Shown here piece by piece: positions 25,914-33,934 of a stretch of DNA of 64,000 bases. The DNA lies in the NCBI RefSeq assembly GCF_016863395.1, contig NZ_BOOU01000010.1, positions 16,667 to 80,666 of the forward strand, written 5' to 3'. Origin of the DNA: Sphaerisporangium rufum (lineage in GTDB: Bacteria; Actinomycetota; Actinomycetes; Streptosporangiales; Streptosporangiaceae). The notes below the pieces were generated by a model, which was given only the letters and a program-made list of their open reading frames with translations, did no database searches and had not been told where the DNA came from. Every line of letters starts with the position of its first letter. Position 1 is the stretch's first letter. The position numbers were made by a program, and so were the translations under genes.

Positions 25914-26278
25914 GCGTAACCGGCCAGGCGCCGGGTGGACAGGTAGACCGGCTGGCAGTCGGGAGCGCCGTAGGAGGGGTGGCACGCCTCACCCGAGACG
26001 GTGATGCCACCGGGGGAGTGCGTCCCGATGCTTTCGCAGCTGCCGATCGCGCACGTGCCGTAGCTCGGCAGCCCGTAGAGGAAGCGCACGCACTGCACCA
26101 CCAGCTGGTTGCCCTCGCAGGTGGGGCTGTCGTAGTAGCAGTGGTCCCAGCCCTCGCATGGGTTGTACGGCTCGGCCGCTACCACCGCCGTGGCGGCCGG
26201 CCCCGGGTGGCGGCGGCCGCGATAACGGTGGACGGCCGCGCCTAACGAACGCTCAGCGGTGAAACCCGGAAAGCTCAT
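25910..26278 (-). CDS. Cys-rich MSFPGFTAE-type peptide, possible precursor
   Basis: 122 residues from the ATG at 26278, with GGAGGTCAGGGCACCC upstream. It begins MSFPGFTAERSLG, a short conserved N-terminal motif seen in small peptides of cyanobacteria and actinomycetes, then a basic stretch and a C-terminal part with eight Cys (CEGWDHC, SPTCEG, QCVRF, TCAIGSC, GEACHPS, DCQPVY). It could be the leader-core substrate of the downstream S8/PatG-like proteins or a small disulfide protein. First gene of the four-gene cluster. Confidence 0.72.
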   Translation of the reverse strand: MSFPGFTAERSLGAAVHRYRGRRHPGPAATAVVAAEPYNPCEGWDHCYYDSPTCEGNQLVVQCVRFLYGLPSYGTCAIGSCESIGTHSPGGITVSGEACHPSYGAPDCQPVYLSTRRLAGYA

Positions 26279-26457
26279 GGGTGCCCTGACCTCCGCGTGG
26301 TGATGGTTCTGCCTCTCCATCGCGCGAACCGCCGGTGGTGTTACGAAAAGTCATCGCATCGCCACCCTTCGAGATCATCCGGCCGACGGGACGCCCGGCG
26401 GGCCCGGTGACGGTCACCGGACGCCCGCCGTGCCCCATCGCCGGACCGGCGGCACGA

Positions 26458-27519
26458 TCAGGAGATGTCGCGCCAGGTGGTGAGGACCTCCTCGACCCGG
26501 TCCCGAATGCGATCACGGGCGTCGGAGCGGGGGACGCCGGCCATCAGCAGGTCGTCGTAGCCGGTGTCCAGGTGGCGCACGCTCGCCACCACGGCCAGGG
26601 TGACGGCGTGCTCGTCCAGGGCCCGGGCGGCGGCGGTGCGGCCCACCCGGCCGCTGCCACGCCGCGCGGCGTGCTGCGCGATGGCCTCGGCCCGGCCGGC
26701 CGGGCAGCCGGGGAACAGCCGGCGGATCTCCGCCGCCATCCGGGTCTGGAACTCGGCGTCCTCATCGGCCCGGCGCTCCCGGTCGCGTTCCCGGCGGCGG
26801 GCCCGCACCTCCTCGTCGGCCAGGCAGCGCTCCTCGGCCGCGGCCAGCGCCGCCTCCTCGACCAGCACGCCGAGCCGCTCGTACCGCTTGCGCCGCCGGT
26901 TGAAGCGGACGACGATCGCCGACAGGCCGCTGGCCTGCTTGGCGCGGCGGCTCAGCGCGGCGTTCCCGGCGGGCAGCAGCACCAGATGGTCGAGGTCCGC
27001 GCAGGTCAGGCAGTGCGGGGCGTCGTCCTCCATGATGAGGTAGGGGCCGGTGTCGCCGCATCCGGCGCAGGTCCACTCGGCCGTCGGGGCGACCACCACC
27101 AGGTCGGGGGCCTTGCTCTGCCGCTCCTCGATCCGTCGCCGGCGCGTGTCGCTCAGGTCGGGGGAGAGCCAGTGGACGCGGAACTCGCGCTCGGTCTCCT
27201 CGTCGCCGCCGGCGGTGAAGCGCAGCGGGCGGCGGTCACGGGTGCCGGCCTGGTAGGTCGCCTCGCCGGGCACCAGGTCACGGGCCCGCGCCCAGTCGGT
27301 CAGGTGAGCCAGCGCCTCGCTCATCCGGGCGGCATCCACCGGCGCGAGCTCCTCCAGGCTGCCGGCGCGGCCCTGCCGCCATAGGTCGACGTGCCGGGCG
27401 TGCACCCAGCCCAGGCCGGTCAGGACGTCGATCGCGGTCACGTACTTGTCGCCGGCCAGCGCGAGCTCCGCCGCCCGCGCCACCCGCCCGCCCAGTTTCC
27501 CGCCCACCCGTCCCACCAT
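26458..27519 (-). CDS. DUF2293 protein with zinc-ribbon
   Basis: 353 residues. Two CxxC pairs (CAGCGDTG and HCLTCADLDHL) near 155-180 suggest a zinc ribbon. A charged coiled segment (about 215-270) is followed by the DUF2293 domain (IRRLFPGCPAGRAEAIA, ARALDEHAVTLAVVASVRH). DUF2293 function is unknown; the Cys pairs and basic character suggest nucleic-acid binding. Starts with GTG/ATG choice at 27519; no operon partner. Confidence 0.85.
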   Translation of the reverse strand: MVGRVGGKLGGRVARAAELALAGDKYVTAIDVLTGLGWVHARHVDLWRQGRAGSLEELAPVDAARMSEALAHLTDWARARDLVPGEATYQAGTRDRRPLRFTAGGDEETEREFRVHWLSPDLSDTRRRRIEERQSKAPDLVVVAPTAEWTCAGCGDTGPYLIMEDDAPHCLTCADLDHLVLLPAGNAALSRRAKQASGLSAIVVRFNRRRKRYERLGVLVEEAALAAAEERCLADEEVRARRRERDRERRADEDAEFQTRMAAEIRRLFPGCPAGRAEAIAQHAARRGSGRVGRTAAARALDEHAVTLAVVASVRHLDTGYDDLLMAGVPRSDARDRIRDRVEEVLTTWRDIS

Positions 27520-27626
27520 GCCGCATCGCGACCGGTGCCTGTGCCGATTCCGGCGTTCAGATCCGGGACGCCACGCCGCCGGCCGCGCGACCTCACGTCC
27601 GCCGGGTCATCGGACCGGTTGAGATC

Positions 27627-27668
27627 ATCATGGCCCGCGCCCGCGACGCCGTGACCGCGGGCCATGAT
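27627..27668. terminator. Terminator hairpin after the CxxC-repeat gene
   Basis: ATCATGGCCCGCG (27627-27639) and CGCGGGCCATGAT (27656-27668) form perfect 13-bp arms with a 16-base loop. It begins 14 bp past the stop of the minus-strand gene at 27682, the right place for its terminator. Confidence 0.65.
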
Positions 27669-27681
27669 GCCGGCCGTGCGC

Positions 27682-28296
27682 TCAGTAGGCGGAGACCGGG
27701 AGCGCGAAGTCGAATCCCGCGGCGGTGTGGCCCCAGACGAAGTCGTAGGGGCACAACCCGTACTCGTTCCGGTAGGCATAGCCGTTGTAGAACAGCACCG
27801 AGCACTTGAAGCAGTACCGCCACTGATGCTGGGTCCCGGCCGGCTCACCCACGTCGTGCGTGAGCAGGAACTGCCGCGGACCGCCGCTGCTCGGGCGGAT
27901 GTAGGCGTGCGCGCCGCCCGCGGGGCATCTCGGTGCGTCGGTGAGCGCCCAGTAGAGTCCCGCGCACCGGTAGCAGTGCCGCCAGTTGGACTGGACCTTC
28001 GAGCCCTCGCCGATGCCGGGGTCGCTCACGTTGTACGTCAGCTGGAATATCCAGCCCATGGCCTGGTGCGCGCCGCGGGTGCGCGGGCAGTAACTGCGCT
28101 CGACGGTGTAGTCGACCAGGAACAGCCCGAAGCAGTTCACGCAGAACCGCCAGCCGTTCAGCGAGTAGCGGTTCTCCGCGGCCGCCGGGGCGGGCGACAG
28201 CGCGGCTTCGGCCGTCGCCGCCGACAGGCCGAGCACGGCCGCGCCGGCCAGCAGGGATCGGCGGGGTAATCGCCGGGTGTCAGGTTCGTGTCGCAT
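27682..28296 (-). CDS. Tat-exported protein with three CxxC repeats
   Basis: 204 residues. Twin-arginine signal (RRSLLAGAAVLGLSA) and a signal-cleavage-like AEA near residue 31. The mature part is three tandem repeats of about 50 residues, each WRxCxxCxxL(F/Y)...CP...GxH...F.L (starting at WRFCVNC, WRHCYRC and WRYCFKC). The four Cys/His positions per repeat fit zinc or another metal, so the protein probably folds before Tat export. Function unknown; no catalytic motif recognised. Confidence 0.85.
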   Translation of the reverse strand: MRHEPDTRRLPRRSLLAGAAVLGLSAATAEAALSPAPAAAENRYSLNGWRFCVNCFGLFLVDYTVERSYCPRTRGAHQAMGWIFQLTYNVSDPGIGEGSKVQSNWRHCYRCAGLYWALTDAPRCPAGGAHAYIRPSSGGPRQFLLTHDVGEPAGTQHQWRYCFKCSVLFYNGYAYRNEYGLCPYDFVWGHTAAGFDFALPVSAY

Positions 28297-28463
28297 GTCT
28301 CTCCTCGTAACGCGGAATCGTGGTGCGCGTCGGCCGTGGTGCCGTCTCGGACCTGCGGCACGCGGAAGACACGCGGGGAACGGGCGGTGGGACGATCGCC
28401 CACGCCCAGGATGGCCGCGATGGTGGCGGGGTCAACCGCCGGATGACCGGAAGCGTGTCGTGG

Positions 28464-28530
28464 GGAGGTCAGCGGCGTGAATCGGCGCCATGTATCTGAA
28501 AGGTTCAGATACATGGCGTACCGTTTTCGG
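28464..28530. repeat. 67-bp intergenic element, copy B, with 15-bp palindrome
   Basis: Homolog of the element at 23291-23357. Its core is a perfect inverted repeat: CGCCATGTATCTGAA (28486-28500), AGG loop, TTCAGATACATGGCG (28504-28518). It lies about 170 bp upstream of the Tat-exported CxxC gene start. The surrounding 28297-28788 has no gene. An operator for an unlinked regulator or a small mobile repeat are both possible. Confidence 0.6.
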
Positions 28531-28788
28531 GCCCCGCCCCTGCTTTCGCCGTTTCACCAGGGGCGGACCGGGCCGCGCCGGGCCGGCCCGGGTGGCGCGC
28601 GGGCGGTCGGAGGTGACCGCGCCGGTCGGGGAGGATCTCCGCCACCAGGGGGCGGATGCGGACGCGGGTGCCGGCCCGGGGATGCCGGTCATCGGCGAGT
28701 CGTCGTAACGGTGTCCAGGGGCACGCTCGCCATCGGGCCGAGGGGTGCGCCGGTTCCTGGGATCGGTCGCCGGCGTTTGCGCTCATGG

Positions 28789-28802
28789 TACCCCCGGGGG
28801 TA
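28789..28802. promoter_or_regulatory. CsoR/CstR-type operator 1
   Basis: TACCCCCGGGGGTA, a perfect palindrome of the CsoR/CstR class, ends 9 bp before the regulator's own start codon. This implies autoregulation with a very short or absent leader. Confidence 0.8.
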
Positions 28803-28811
28803 TACAGGGGC

Positions 28812-29081
28812 ATGCGAATGAACGAGGCCCTGGTCGGCGACGCGGCGACCCGTCTGCGGCGGGCACATGGCCAGCTCGCCGGAGTGATCGCGATGATGGA
28901 GGCGGGCGAAGACTGCGCCAAGGTGCTGACCCAGCTCGCGGCGGTCTCCAAGGCGATCGACCGCGCCGGGTTCAAGCTGGTGGCGAGCGGCCTGAAGTAC
29001 TGCCAGGCCGCGCAGGAGCGCGGCGAGGAGGCGCCGATGAGCGTGGCCGAGCTGGAGAAGCTCTTCCTCGCGCTGGCGTGA
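28812..29081 (+). CDS. cstR: CsoR/CstR-family persulfide-type repressor
   Basis: 89 residues, all-helical CsoR/RcnR fold (RLRRAHGQLAGVIAMMEAG). Two Cys are in the sensing positions (EDCAKVLTQL and GLKYCQ). The His four residues before the second Cys, needed for Cu(I) in CsoR, is Gly, so it resembles CstR, which senses persulfides through the Cys pair. The downstream genes for persulfide dioxygenase, rhodanese and sulfite/thiosulfate export fit this. Three palindromic operators lie at its own promoter and upstream of the dioxygenase. The symbol is by analogy. Confidence 0.85.
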   Translation: MRMNEALVGDAATRLRRAHGQLAGVIAMMEAGEDCAKVLTQLAAVSKAIDRAGFKLVASGLKYCQAAQERGEEAPMSVAELEKLFLALA

Positions 29082-29181
29082 TCGGGTCCTCGCGCGACCT
29101 TCCGGGCCGCAGGCGGTAGATCCCCGCAGGTAAGGGGCTCGATCGAGTGGCCCGTGGCAGATGAGTCAGCCATGTCCCGCC

Positions 29182-29199
29182 TATACCCCGGGGGGTATA
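29182..29199. promoter_or_regulatory. CsoR/CstR-type operator 2
   Basis: TATACCCC followed by GGGGGG and TATA: a near-perfect site of the same class as operators 1 and 3, 75 bp upstream of the dioxygenase start. The pair 2 and 3 would allow cooperative repression. Confidence 0.75.
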
Positions 29200-29240
29200 A
29201 GCGCTATCTCGCCTGCGGTGGATGAGACGACTGTGTCCGA

Positions 29241-29262
29241 TTGATACCCCCGGGGGTATCAA
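29241..29262. promoter_or_regulatory. CsoR/CstR-type operator 3
   Basis: A perfect 22-bp palindrome with TTGATACCCC as its left half, 12 bp before the dioxygenase start. The adjacent AGAGAGGTG is the ribosome-binding site, so the repressor would cover the transcription start region. Confidence 0.82.
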
Positions 29263-29273
29263 GAGAGGTGATC

Positions 29274-30608
29274 ATGATGGAGATTCTGGGGTTTCGCACG
29301 CCCGGTCTCGGTGACCAGAGCTACCTGCTGGTCCACCAGGGGCGTGGTGTGCTGGTCGATCCGCAGCGCGACATCGACCGGTTCCTGCGGGCTGCGGCCG
29401 AGCGGGATGTGGAGCTGCGGTTCGTGCTGGAGACCCACCTGCACAACGACTATGTGTCCGGCGCCGAGCAGGCGGCCCGGCGCACCGGGGCCGAGCTGGT
29501 CATGCCGGCCGCCGCCGCGCCCGCCTACCGGCACACGCCCGCCTTCCACCTGGAGGACATCGACGGCGGCGACGGCCTGACGCTGCGGCCGCTGCACACG
29601 CCCGGTCACACCCCCGAGCACACCAGCTACCTGGTGCTGGTGGAGGACGAGCCGGTCGCGGTGTTCTCCGGCGGCAGCCTGCTGGTGGCCTCGGCGGGGC
29701 GTCCGGATCTGCTCGGCCCGGAGCGGGCACCGGCGCTGGCCCGGCTGCACTACGGCTCGCTGCGCCGGCTGGCCGCCCTGCCGCCGCAGGTCGGGCTGTA
29801 CCCGACGCACGGCGAAGGATCGTTCTGCACGGTGAGCCAGGCGGATCGGCATACCTCGACCATCGGCCGGGAACTGCGGTCCAACCCGCTGCTGGCGATC
29901 GAGGACGCCGACCGGCTGGCCGGCGAGCTGCTGGCCGACCCGATGCCGATCCCGGCCTTCTACCGGCACATGGGACCGGCGAACACGTTCGGTGTGCCGC
30001 CGATGCCCGCCGTCACCCCGCCGGAGCTGAGCTTGGACGCGGTGCCGCCGGAGGCGCACGTGGTCGACGTCCGGCCGCGCACGGTGCAGGCGGCGGGGTT
30101 CCTGCCCGGTTCGGTCGGCATCGAGGACGGCGACGACTTCGGTAGCTGGGCGGGGTGGCTGGTGCCCTACCAGGCGCCGATCGTGCTGGTCGCCGGTCCG
30201 GACCAGGAGGTGGCCGAGCCGGTCACCCAGCTCGCCCGGATCGGCGTCGACAGCGTGCGCGGCGTGGTCCGCGACCTCGGCCCGGCGGCCACCGCCACCT
30301 TCGAACTGCTGGACCTGGACGCCTTCGCCGCCCGGGCCGCCCGCCCCGGCGCCCAGGTGCTGGACGTCCGGATGCCGAGCGAGCTCAAGGACGCCCGGCT
30401 GCCCGGCGCCGCCGAACGCTTCCTGCCCGACCTGCTCACCGAAGGCGTCCCCGCCGAACTCGACCCCGGCCGCCCGGTACTGGTCGCCTGCGGCTCCGGC
30501 CGTCGCGCCGCCATCGCCGCCACCATCCTGGCCGACCACGGATACACCCCCGCCGTCCTGGACGGCGCCGGCATCCCGGACCTGGTCAGCACCCGGTCCG
30601 GACGCTGA
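29274..30608 (+). CDS. Persulfide dioxygenase (ETHE1-like MBL) fused to two rhodanese domains
   Basis: 444 residues from ATG 29274 (ATG 29277 is equally possible). The metallo-beta-lactamase domain (about 1-235) has the ETHE1 iron-site motifs THLHNDYVSG, GHTPEHTSY and an Asp/His in GRPDL and PTHGEG. Two rhodanese domains follow: the first (about 260-350) lacks the active Cys; the second has CGSGRR (near 415). It oxidises persulfide to sulfite while the rhodanese handles sulfane sulfur. Controlled by the CstR-like operators and followed by rhodanese and TauE genes. A close paralog is at 34421. Confidence 0.92.
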   Translation: MMEILGFRTPGLGDQSYLLVHQGRGVLVDPQRDIDRFLRAAAERDVELRFVLETHLHNDYVSGAEQAARRTGAELVMPAAAAPAYRHTPAFHLEDIDGGDGLTLRPLHTPGHTPEHTSYLVLVEDEPVAVFSGGSLLVASAGRPDLLGPERAPALARLHYGSLRRLAALPPQVGLYPTHGEGSFCTVSQADRHTSTIGRELRSNPLLAIEDADRLAGELLADPMPIPAFYRHMGPANTFGVPPMPAVTPPELSLDAVPPEAHVVDVRPRTVQAAGFLPGSVGIEDGDDFGSWAGWLVPYQAPIVLVAGPDQEVAEPVTQLARIGVDSVRGVVRDLGPAATATFELLDLDAFAARAARPGAQVLDVRMPSELKDARLPGAAERFLPDLLTEGVPAELDPGRPVLVACGSGRRAAIAATILADHGYTPAVLDGAGIPDLVSTRSGR

Positions 30609-30650
30609 CCGGCCCTGTCCAGACCTCGACAACCGACCCGGAGAAGAGCC

Positions 30651-31244
30651 ATGCAGCCCGATTCCTTCACCATCGACCCCGCCACCGCACGTGCCCTGAT
30701 CGCCCAGAACCTGGATGTGCGAGTCGTCGACGTCCGTACTCCCGCGGAATTCGAGACCGCGCACATCGGCGGAGCGATCAACCTGCCGGTCGACCAGCTC
30801 GACGCGCACGCGAGTCGCATCGTCGCCGGCATCGGCGGCCCGCTGCTGCTGGTCTGCCAGACGGGCAACCGGGCGACCCGGGCGCACCGAAGGCTGTCGG
30901 AGGCGGGGCTGTCGGAGGCGGGGCCACCCGGCGCGGTCGTGCTCGAGGGCGGCATGAACGCCTGGACGGCAACCGGCGCTCCGGTGCTGCGCGGCAGGCG
31001 GAAGTGGGACATGGAACGCCAGGTCCGGCTGGTCGCCGGCGGCGTCGTGCTGGCGTCGATCGTCACCGGCCGGTGGCTGCCGGCCGCCCGTTCCGCCGGC
31101 GCCTTCGTCGGTGCGGGCCTGGTCGGCGCCGCGCTGACCGACACCTGTGCCATGGGCTCGCTGCTCGCCCGGCTGCCCTACAACCGCGGCGCCGGCGCCG
31201 ACGTCGACACCGCCCTGGCCGCCCTCGGCGGCGGGGCGGCCTGA
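30651..31244 (+). CDS. Rhodanese with C-terminal DUF2892-type membrane domain
   Basis: 197 residues. The rhodanese domain (about 5-110) has VVDVRTPAEFETAHI and the active Cys loop CQTGNRAT. A short repeat (LSEAG twice) sits near 80. The C-terminal part has two hydrophobic helices of the DUF2892 type (VRLVAGGVVLASIVTG, FVGAGLVGAALTDTC). It tethers sulfur transfer to the membrane beside the exporter gene 16 bp downstream. Same operon as the dioxygenase. Confidence 0.9.
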   Translation: MQPDSFTIDPATARALIAQNLDVRVVDVRTPAEFETAHIGGAINLPVDQLDAHASRIVAGIGGPLLLVCQTGNRATRAHRRLSEAGLSEAGPPGAVVLEGGMNAWTATGAPVLRGRRKWDMERQVRLVAGGVVLASIVTGRWLPAARSAGAFVGAGLVGAALTDTCAMGSLLARLPYNRGAGADVDTALAALGGGAA

Positions 31245-31260
31245 CCGCCCGGGAGGAGCC

Positions 31261-32127
31261 ATGACCGTCCTGACCCTGGCCGGCGCCGTCCTGGTCGGCC
31301 TCACCCTGGGCCTGTTCGGCGGCGGCGGCTCGATCCTGACCGTACCGTTGCTCGTCTACCTGGCCGGCGTCCCCGCCCGGGCCGCCATCGCGATGTCCCT
31401 GTTCGTCGTCGGCGTGACCAGCGTGGCGAGCGCCGCCGGCCACGCCCGCGCGGGCCGGATCCGGTGGAAGGTCGGCCTGCTCTTCGGTCTGGCCGGGATG
31501 GCCGGCGCCTATGGCGGCGGCCTGCTCGGGCCGCATCTTCCGCCGGCCCTGCTGCTGGCCGGGTTCGCGCTGATGATGCTGGCCACCGGCATCGCGATGA
31601 TCCGCTCAGCGCACGCCCCCGGCCCGTCGGCGCCGCACGCGGACGCGCCGGTCTGGCACATCGTCGCGGAAGGAGTCGGCGTCGGACTGGTCACCGGGCT
31701 GGTCGGAGCCGGCGGCGGCTTCCTGGTCGTGCCCGCGCTGGTGCTGCTCGGCGGCCTGTCGATGGGCACCGCGGTCGCGACCTCCCTGGTGGTCATCGCG
31801 ATGAAGTCGTTCGCCGGGCTGGCCGGCTACCTGGCGGCCGTCCAGCTGGACTGGTCGGTCGCGCTGCCCGTCGCCGCCGCCGCGGTCGCCGGCGGTCTGG
31901 TCGGCGGCCGGCTCGCCGTTCGTGTCCGCCCGGAGCGGCTGCGCGGGGCCTTCGGCTGGTTCGTGCTGGTGATGGGCGGGTTCGTGCTGGTCCAGCAGGT
32001 GCCGCCCGGATTGCTCGGCCCGAGGTCGGTCGCCGCCGCCCTCGCACTGGCGGTCGCGGCGGCGGTCACCTGCCTGCTCGCCCGGCGGTGCCCGCTCCGA
32101 TTCATGGCGGATCGGCGGACCGGCTGA
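31261..32127 (+). CDS. TauE/SafE-family sulfur-anion exporter
   Basis: 288 residues; ATG preceded by GGGAGGAGCC. Eight or so hydrophobic helices; the TauE/SafE repeat is visible as GLTLGLFGGGGSILTVPLLVY near the start and again as GLVTGLVGAGGGFLVVPALVL in the middle. It would export sulfite or related anions made by the dioxygenase. Last gene of the sulfur operon. Confidence 0.9.
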   Translation: MTVLTLAGAVLVGLTLGLFGGGGSILTVPLLVYLAGVPARAAIAMSLFVVGVTSVASAAGHARAGRIRWKVGLLFGLAGMAGAYGGGLLGPHLPPALLLAGFALMMLATGIAMIRSAHAPGPSAPHADAPVWHIVAEGVGVGLVTGLVGAGGGFLVVPALVLLGGLSMGTAVATSLVVIAMKSFAGLAGYLAAVQLDWSVALPVAAAAVAGGLVGGRLAVRVRPERLRGAFGWFVLVMGGFVLVQQVPPGLLGPRSVAAALALAVAAAVTCLLARRCPLRFMADRRTG

Positions 32128-32200
32128 GCGGGCCCTTCGCGTCCGTCGGCGTGTCGAATCTCTCGGCTGCGGAGGTCGGGCGGGTCCCTCTTGATGGACT

Positions 32201-32215
32201 TATCGTAATTCGATA
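32201..32215. promoter_or_regulatory. TATCG-N5-CGATA operator
   Basis: A perfect inverted repeat (TATCG and CGATA around TAATT) lies 34 bp upstream of the DUF2975 gene in an AT-rich promoter patch. It is a likely binding site for the Xre regulator encoded by the second gene of the operon. Confidence 0.6.
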
Positions 32216-32248
32216 GATTCCCATCGTGTTTCAATCGAAGGAGGGGCG

Positions 32249-32746
32249 ATGGGAAGGCTGATGGTGCTGGCGCTGCGCGTCGTGCTGGTGGCCCTGCTGG
32301 CCGGTTCGGTGTTCGTCCAGGCGGTGATGGTGCCGCTGCTGGCGTCCGACCTGGCGGAGCTGGACCCGCGGTACATGTACCTGCGCGTCCCGATCCTGGT
32401 GATCATCGTCCTCGGCATGGTGACGGTCGAGGTCGTGCTGGTCTGCGTCTGGCGGCTGGTGACGATGGTCCGCCGCGGCACGGTGTTCTCGCCGGACGCC
32501 TTCCGGTACGTGCACATCGTGATCGGCGCCGTCGTGGCCGCCGCGCTGCTGTTCTTCGCCTTCGGGGCGCTGCTGGCGCCGGGCGACCCCGTCCCGCCGG
32601 GCATGGTGCTGCTGATCGGCGGGGCCGGCCTGGCCGCGCTCGGGGTGGCGCTCGTCGTGCTGGTGCTGCGGATGCTGCTCGCCCAGGCCGTCGACCGCGA
32701 CGTCGAGGCGGCGCGGATGCGGGCCGAGCTGGAGGAGGTCATCTGA
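32249..32746 (+). CDS. DUF2975 membrane protein
   Basis: 165 residues with four hydrophobic helices (VVLVALLAGSVFVQAVMVPL, ILVIIVLGMVTVEVVLVCVW, IVIGAVVAAALLFFAFGALL, VALVVLVLRMLLAQA). DUF2975 proteins typically pair with a small Xre repressor, as here: the regulator start overlaps this stop (TGATG). The ATG follows GAAGGAGGGGCG. Biochemical function unknown. Confidence 0.9.
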   Translation: MGRLMVLALRVVLVALLAGSVFVQAVMVPLLASDLAELDPRYMYLRVPILVIIVLGMVTVEVVLVCVWRLVTMVRRGTVFSPDAFRYVHIVIGAVVAAALLFFAFGALLAPGDPVPPGMVLLIGGAGLAALGVALVVLVLRMLLAQAVDRDVEAARMRAELEEVI

Positions 32747-32967
32747 TGCCGATCGCCGTCGACATCGACGTGATGCTGGCCAAGCGGAAGATGTCGGTCG
32801 GCGAGCTCGCCGACCGGGTCGGCATCACCCCCGCCAACTTGGCGGTGCTGAAGAACGGCCGCGCCAAGGCGGTGCGCTTCACCACCCTGGCCGCGCTCTG
32901 CGAGGCGCTGGACTGCCAGCCGGGCGACCTGCTGCGCTGGGAAACCGACGGTCACGCCGGCCGGTGA
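32746..32967 (+). CDS. Small Xre regulator (YozG-like)
   Basis: 73 residues, nearly all helix-turn-helix (SVGELADRVGITPANLAVL, then ALCEALDCQPGDLLRW). Overlaps the DUF2975 stop by one base. Probably binds the TATCG inverted repeat upstream of the operon. Confidence 0.9.
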   Translation: MPIAVDIDVMLAKRKMSVGELADRVGITPANLAVLKNGRAKAVRFTTLAALCEALDCQPGDLLRWETDGHAGR

Positions 32968-33117
32968 CCGGCCCTCCGCGGCGTGATCGTTTCCGGACGG
33001 TACCGGCCCACCCGGCAGGTGGTGATCGAGAGACCGGACGCCGCCGGCGAGGTGCCGCCGGCGGCGCTCCGGGTGACCGCCGCGGCGCGATGCCGAGGCG
33101 GCCGGGTGCGATGCGGA

Positions 33118-33672
33118 CTAGCGGACGCAGGTGGCGGAGACGGTGACGTCGTAGATGTACCAGCTGCCGTCGGGGGCGGTGTACACCTGGGCCATGTTGG
33201 TGACCTGGTAGCCGGTGCAGTCGCCGCCGGCCACCAGGATGTCGGCCCGCGCCCGGGCGGCGCCGTTGTCCCGGGCCAGCGAGTAGGTACGGCCCTCGCC
33301 GCGCGCCGTCGCGCCGCGCGGCACGGTGTAGGGAGACGGCGGCGCCGGCGCGCACGACCCGGTCGCGGTGCCGCTGTACACGTAGCCGCCGCCGCTGGGC
33401 ACCGTGTACGACAGGGTCGCCGACGAGGTCACGCCGGTGCAGACCTCACCCAGCGCGGCGGCCTGGCGGGTCAGCTCGGCACGCGCGCTGCTCTGCGCGG
33501 CGGCCGAGGCGGTGTCCGGGGTAGACCCCCATCCGGAACCGGTCGCGGTGCGCCAGGTGTCGGCGTGCGCGGCCACCGGGCCGAGCCCGAGCCCGGCCGC
33601 GATCGTGATCAGCAGGACCGCTAATCGGCGGGTGAACGGGCGAAACCGGGATGTCGTCTCGTGCCTTCTCAT
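33118..33672 (-). CDS. Secreted protein of unknown function
   Basis: 184 residues with a Sec signal (RRLAVLLITIAAGLGLGPVAAHA). The mature part has four Cys (EVCTG, GSCAP, DCTGY, SATCVR) and a YIYDVTVSATCVR end; the Ala-rich helix before the first Cys (AAQSSARAELTRQAAALGE) resembles small secreted proteins of actinomycetes. No catalytic motif. Function unknown. Confidence 0.82.
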   Translation of the reverse strand: MRRHETTSRFRPFTRRLAVLLITIAAGLGLGPVAAHADTWRTATGSGWGSTPDTASAAAQSSARAELTRQAAALGEVCTGVTSSATLSYTVPSGGGYVYSGTATGSCAPAPPSPYTVPRGATARGEGRTYSLARDNGAARARADILVAGGDCTGYQVTNMAQVYTAPDGSWYIYDVTVSATCVR

Positions 33673-33934
33673 GTGCTGCTCTTCCTCCTCGCTTCGGGGC
33701 GGCTCCCCAAATGTGCGAGGAAAGTGCTGGATGAGCCAGCATTCGCCGCGCGGGACCCCTGGCCGCGCAGTTGGCCGCGGCCGGCGGATGAAAGTTTCGC
33801 CGCCCGGCGCCGGGCGCGGGCGGCACCCCGGGGCCGGAGCGCATATCCTGATGCGCCTGATCACCGGTGTCGCGGGCGCCGGGCCGAAGGCGAGGTCCCG
33901 ATGTCGCGGGCGCCGGACGGGAGGTGAGGTCGCG

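Noticed and set aside
28789..29262. TACCCC/GGGGTA palindromes as rho-independent terminators
   Set aside because: They lie in promoter positions, lack loops and T-tracts, and match the CsoR/CstR operator class.
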